DNA from: an uncultured Thalassolituus sp.
GTDB lineage: Bacteria; Pseudomonadota; Gammaproteobacteria; Pseudomonadales; Oceanobacteraceae
DNA: 6,663 nucleotides
Reading direction: 5' to 3'
NCBI GenBank assembly: GCA_913054055.1
Contig: CAJXIT010000194.1
Span: forward strand, 1 to 6,663
Positions 5,856-6,663 of this stretch are shown here, in pieces (position 1 is the first letter of the stretch; every line of letters begins with the position of its first letter). The position numbers and the translations under genes are program-made. The notes below the pieces were generated by a model that was given only the letters and a program-made list of their open reading frames with translations, did no database searches and was not told the origin of the DNA.

Positions 5856-6663
5856 ATGTTCAAACTTTTAATCACAATACTCACCACTTTCAGCCTCACA
5901 TGCCAAGGGGCCAACAATACACTTCCCAATCTGGGAGACGCTGCTTCCGGTTTAATTTCGCTAGAGCAAGAACATAAACTTGGCCGCATTTGGCTGAGAA
6001 ACCTCCGTCAGCAAGCATCTACTCTTCACGATCCAGTGATCACAGAATACACAGAAAATCTTATTTATCGACTTGCTAGTAATAGCCAAGTACAAGACCG
6101 CAGGCTTGAAATTGTTTTATTAGATAACGACCAGCTAAACGCTTTTGCCGTGCCCGGTGGCGTAATTGGTATTAATGCAGGGCTGTTTTTACATGCAAAA
6201 ACCGAAGCGCAATTTTCTGCTGTTCTTGCTCACGAATTAGCGCATTTAAGTCAACGACACTTTGCCCGTCAAGTAGAAGAGAGTCGTAAGCAAGCGCCTA
6301 TTGCCATGGCCACTCTTTTAGGCAGCATCATGTTGTTAGCTACTAACAATACTGAAGCTGGCTTTGCCGGGCTTATGACCAGCCAAGCAGCCGCCACACA
6401 GTGGGCCTTAAGTTATAGCCGTGACTGGGAGAGGGAAGCTGACCGACTGGGGATGCACACTCTGGTGTCATCAGAGATAGACCCCCACGGCATGCCACAA
6501 ATGTTTAGACAAATGTTTGAAGCTCACAAATACAGTGAACGCCCACCTGAATTCTTACTTACCCACCCTGTCACAGAAAATCGAATCAGTGATGCTGCAG
6601 GGCGCGTTGATAATCTCGTCATGAAATACGAACCAAAACCTGATCTTGACTATCAACTGATGC
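5856..6663 (+). CDS. bepA: BepA-like periplasmic M48 metalloprotease, 3' end outside window
   Basis: Zinc metalloprotease and chaperone that assists LptD assembly and degrades stalled BAM and LptD in E. coli. The first 269 residues are present; E. coli BepA has 487, so the rest of the protease region and the C-terminal TPR domain lie beyond the edge. A signal peptide (MFKLLITILTTFSL, cleavage near residues 18-20) precedes the family-typical TLPNLGDAASGLISLEQEH. The zinc site is HELAH (126-130), with the third ligand expected at Glu192 of SRDWEREAD. His237 in THPVTENRISD corresponds to the regulatory His246 of E. coli, and NAFAVPGG (95-102) is the usual M48 edge motif. All catalytic residues are present, so it should be active. 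The ATG at 5856 follows an AAGAGAA ribosome site. It is the only plus-strand gene, divergent from the TusA-like gene. Confidence 0.94.
   Translation, partial: MFKLLITILTTFSLTCQGANNTLPNLGDAASGLISLEQEHKLGRIWLRNLRQQASTLHDPVITEYTENLIYRLASNSQVQDRRLEIVLLDNDQLNAFAVPGGVIGINAGLFLHAKTEAQFSAVLAHELAHLSQRHFARQVEESRKQAPIAMATLLGSIMLLATNNTEAGFAGLMTSQAAATQWALSYSRDWEREADRLGMHTLVSSEIDPHGMPQMFRQMFEAHKYSERPPEFLLTHPVTENRISDAAGRVDNLVMKYEPKPDLDYQLM

Noticed and set aside
5856..5915. BepA as a lipoprotein through Cys16
   Set aside because: The residues before Cys16 (FSLT) do not fit the lipobox, which needs Gly, Ala or Ser at -1. Known BepA is a soluble periplasmic protein.
5807..5989. Minus-strand 60-codon open frame across the bepA start
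   Set aside because: It overlaps the signal peptide and conserved N-terminus of bepA and the divergent promoter region. Its product has no recognisable features.

Overview
The window is ordinary chromosomal DNA from a gammaproteobacterium. It looks like a marine, Oceanospirillales- or Pseudomonas-related lineage with moderately low GC. The evidence is gene content and order (bepA, a TusA-like gene, perM, dapA, bamC and an MBL-fold hydrolase resemble the Pseudomonas and E. coli arrangement) and DapA and BamC sequences that resemble pseudomonad ones. The exact genus cannot be read from the sequence. Nothing indicates a prophage, transposon, CRISPR array or defence island, and no tRNA or rRNA gene was recognised.

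Layout: eight genes lie on the minus strand. Reading in the direction of transcription, from right to left, the first operon is a TusA-like sulfur carrier (5769-5533), a PerM/AI-2E family membrane protein (5527-4445), dapA (4348-3470), bamC (3450-2791) and a YycJ-like MBL-fold hydrolase (2791-2030). Gaps are 5, 96 and 19 bases, then a 1-base overlap. A candidate promoter and inverted repeat precede dapA. A 135-base gap with candidate regulatory repeats follows. Next is a monocistronic outer-membrane beta-barrel protein (1894-1148) with its own intrinsic terminator. Last is a two-gene unit, a small Cys-containing lipoprotein (1046-816) and a lipoprotein FKBP-type prolyl isomerase (792-109), ending in a strong hairpin terminator at 54-78. 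On the plus strand, divergent from the TusA-like gene across 86 bases, is bepA, an M48 metalloprotease. It starts at 5856 and runs off the right edge after 269 codons.

How the genes fit together: much of the window concerns the cell envelope. BamC is a lipoprotein of the BAM outer-membrane assembly machine, and BepA is a periplasmic protease/chaperone that acts on BAM and its substrates. The FKBP lipoprotein is a proline-isomerising folding factor, and the beta-barrel protein is a likely BAM client. DapA supplies dihydrodipicolinate for lysine and for the diaminopimelate of peptidoglycan. The TusA-like protein and the MBL hydrolase are conserved neighbours with less certain roles.

The points most worth a second look are a BamC with apparently one helix-grip domain instead of two, the missing gcvR-bcp pair between perM and dapA, the small Cys-rich lipoprotein beside the prolyl isomerase, and three sets of short symmetric repeats in promoter regions. 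No convincing new multi-gene system is visible.
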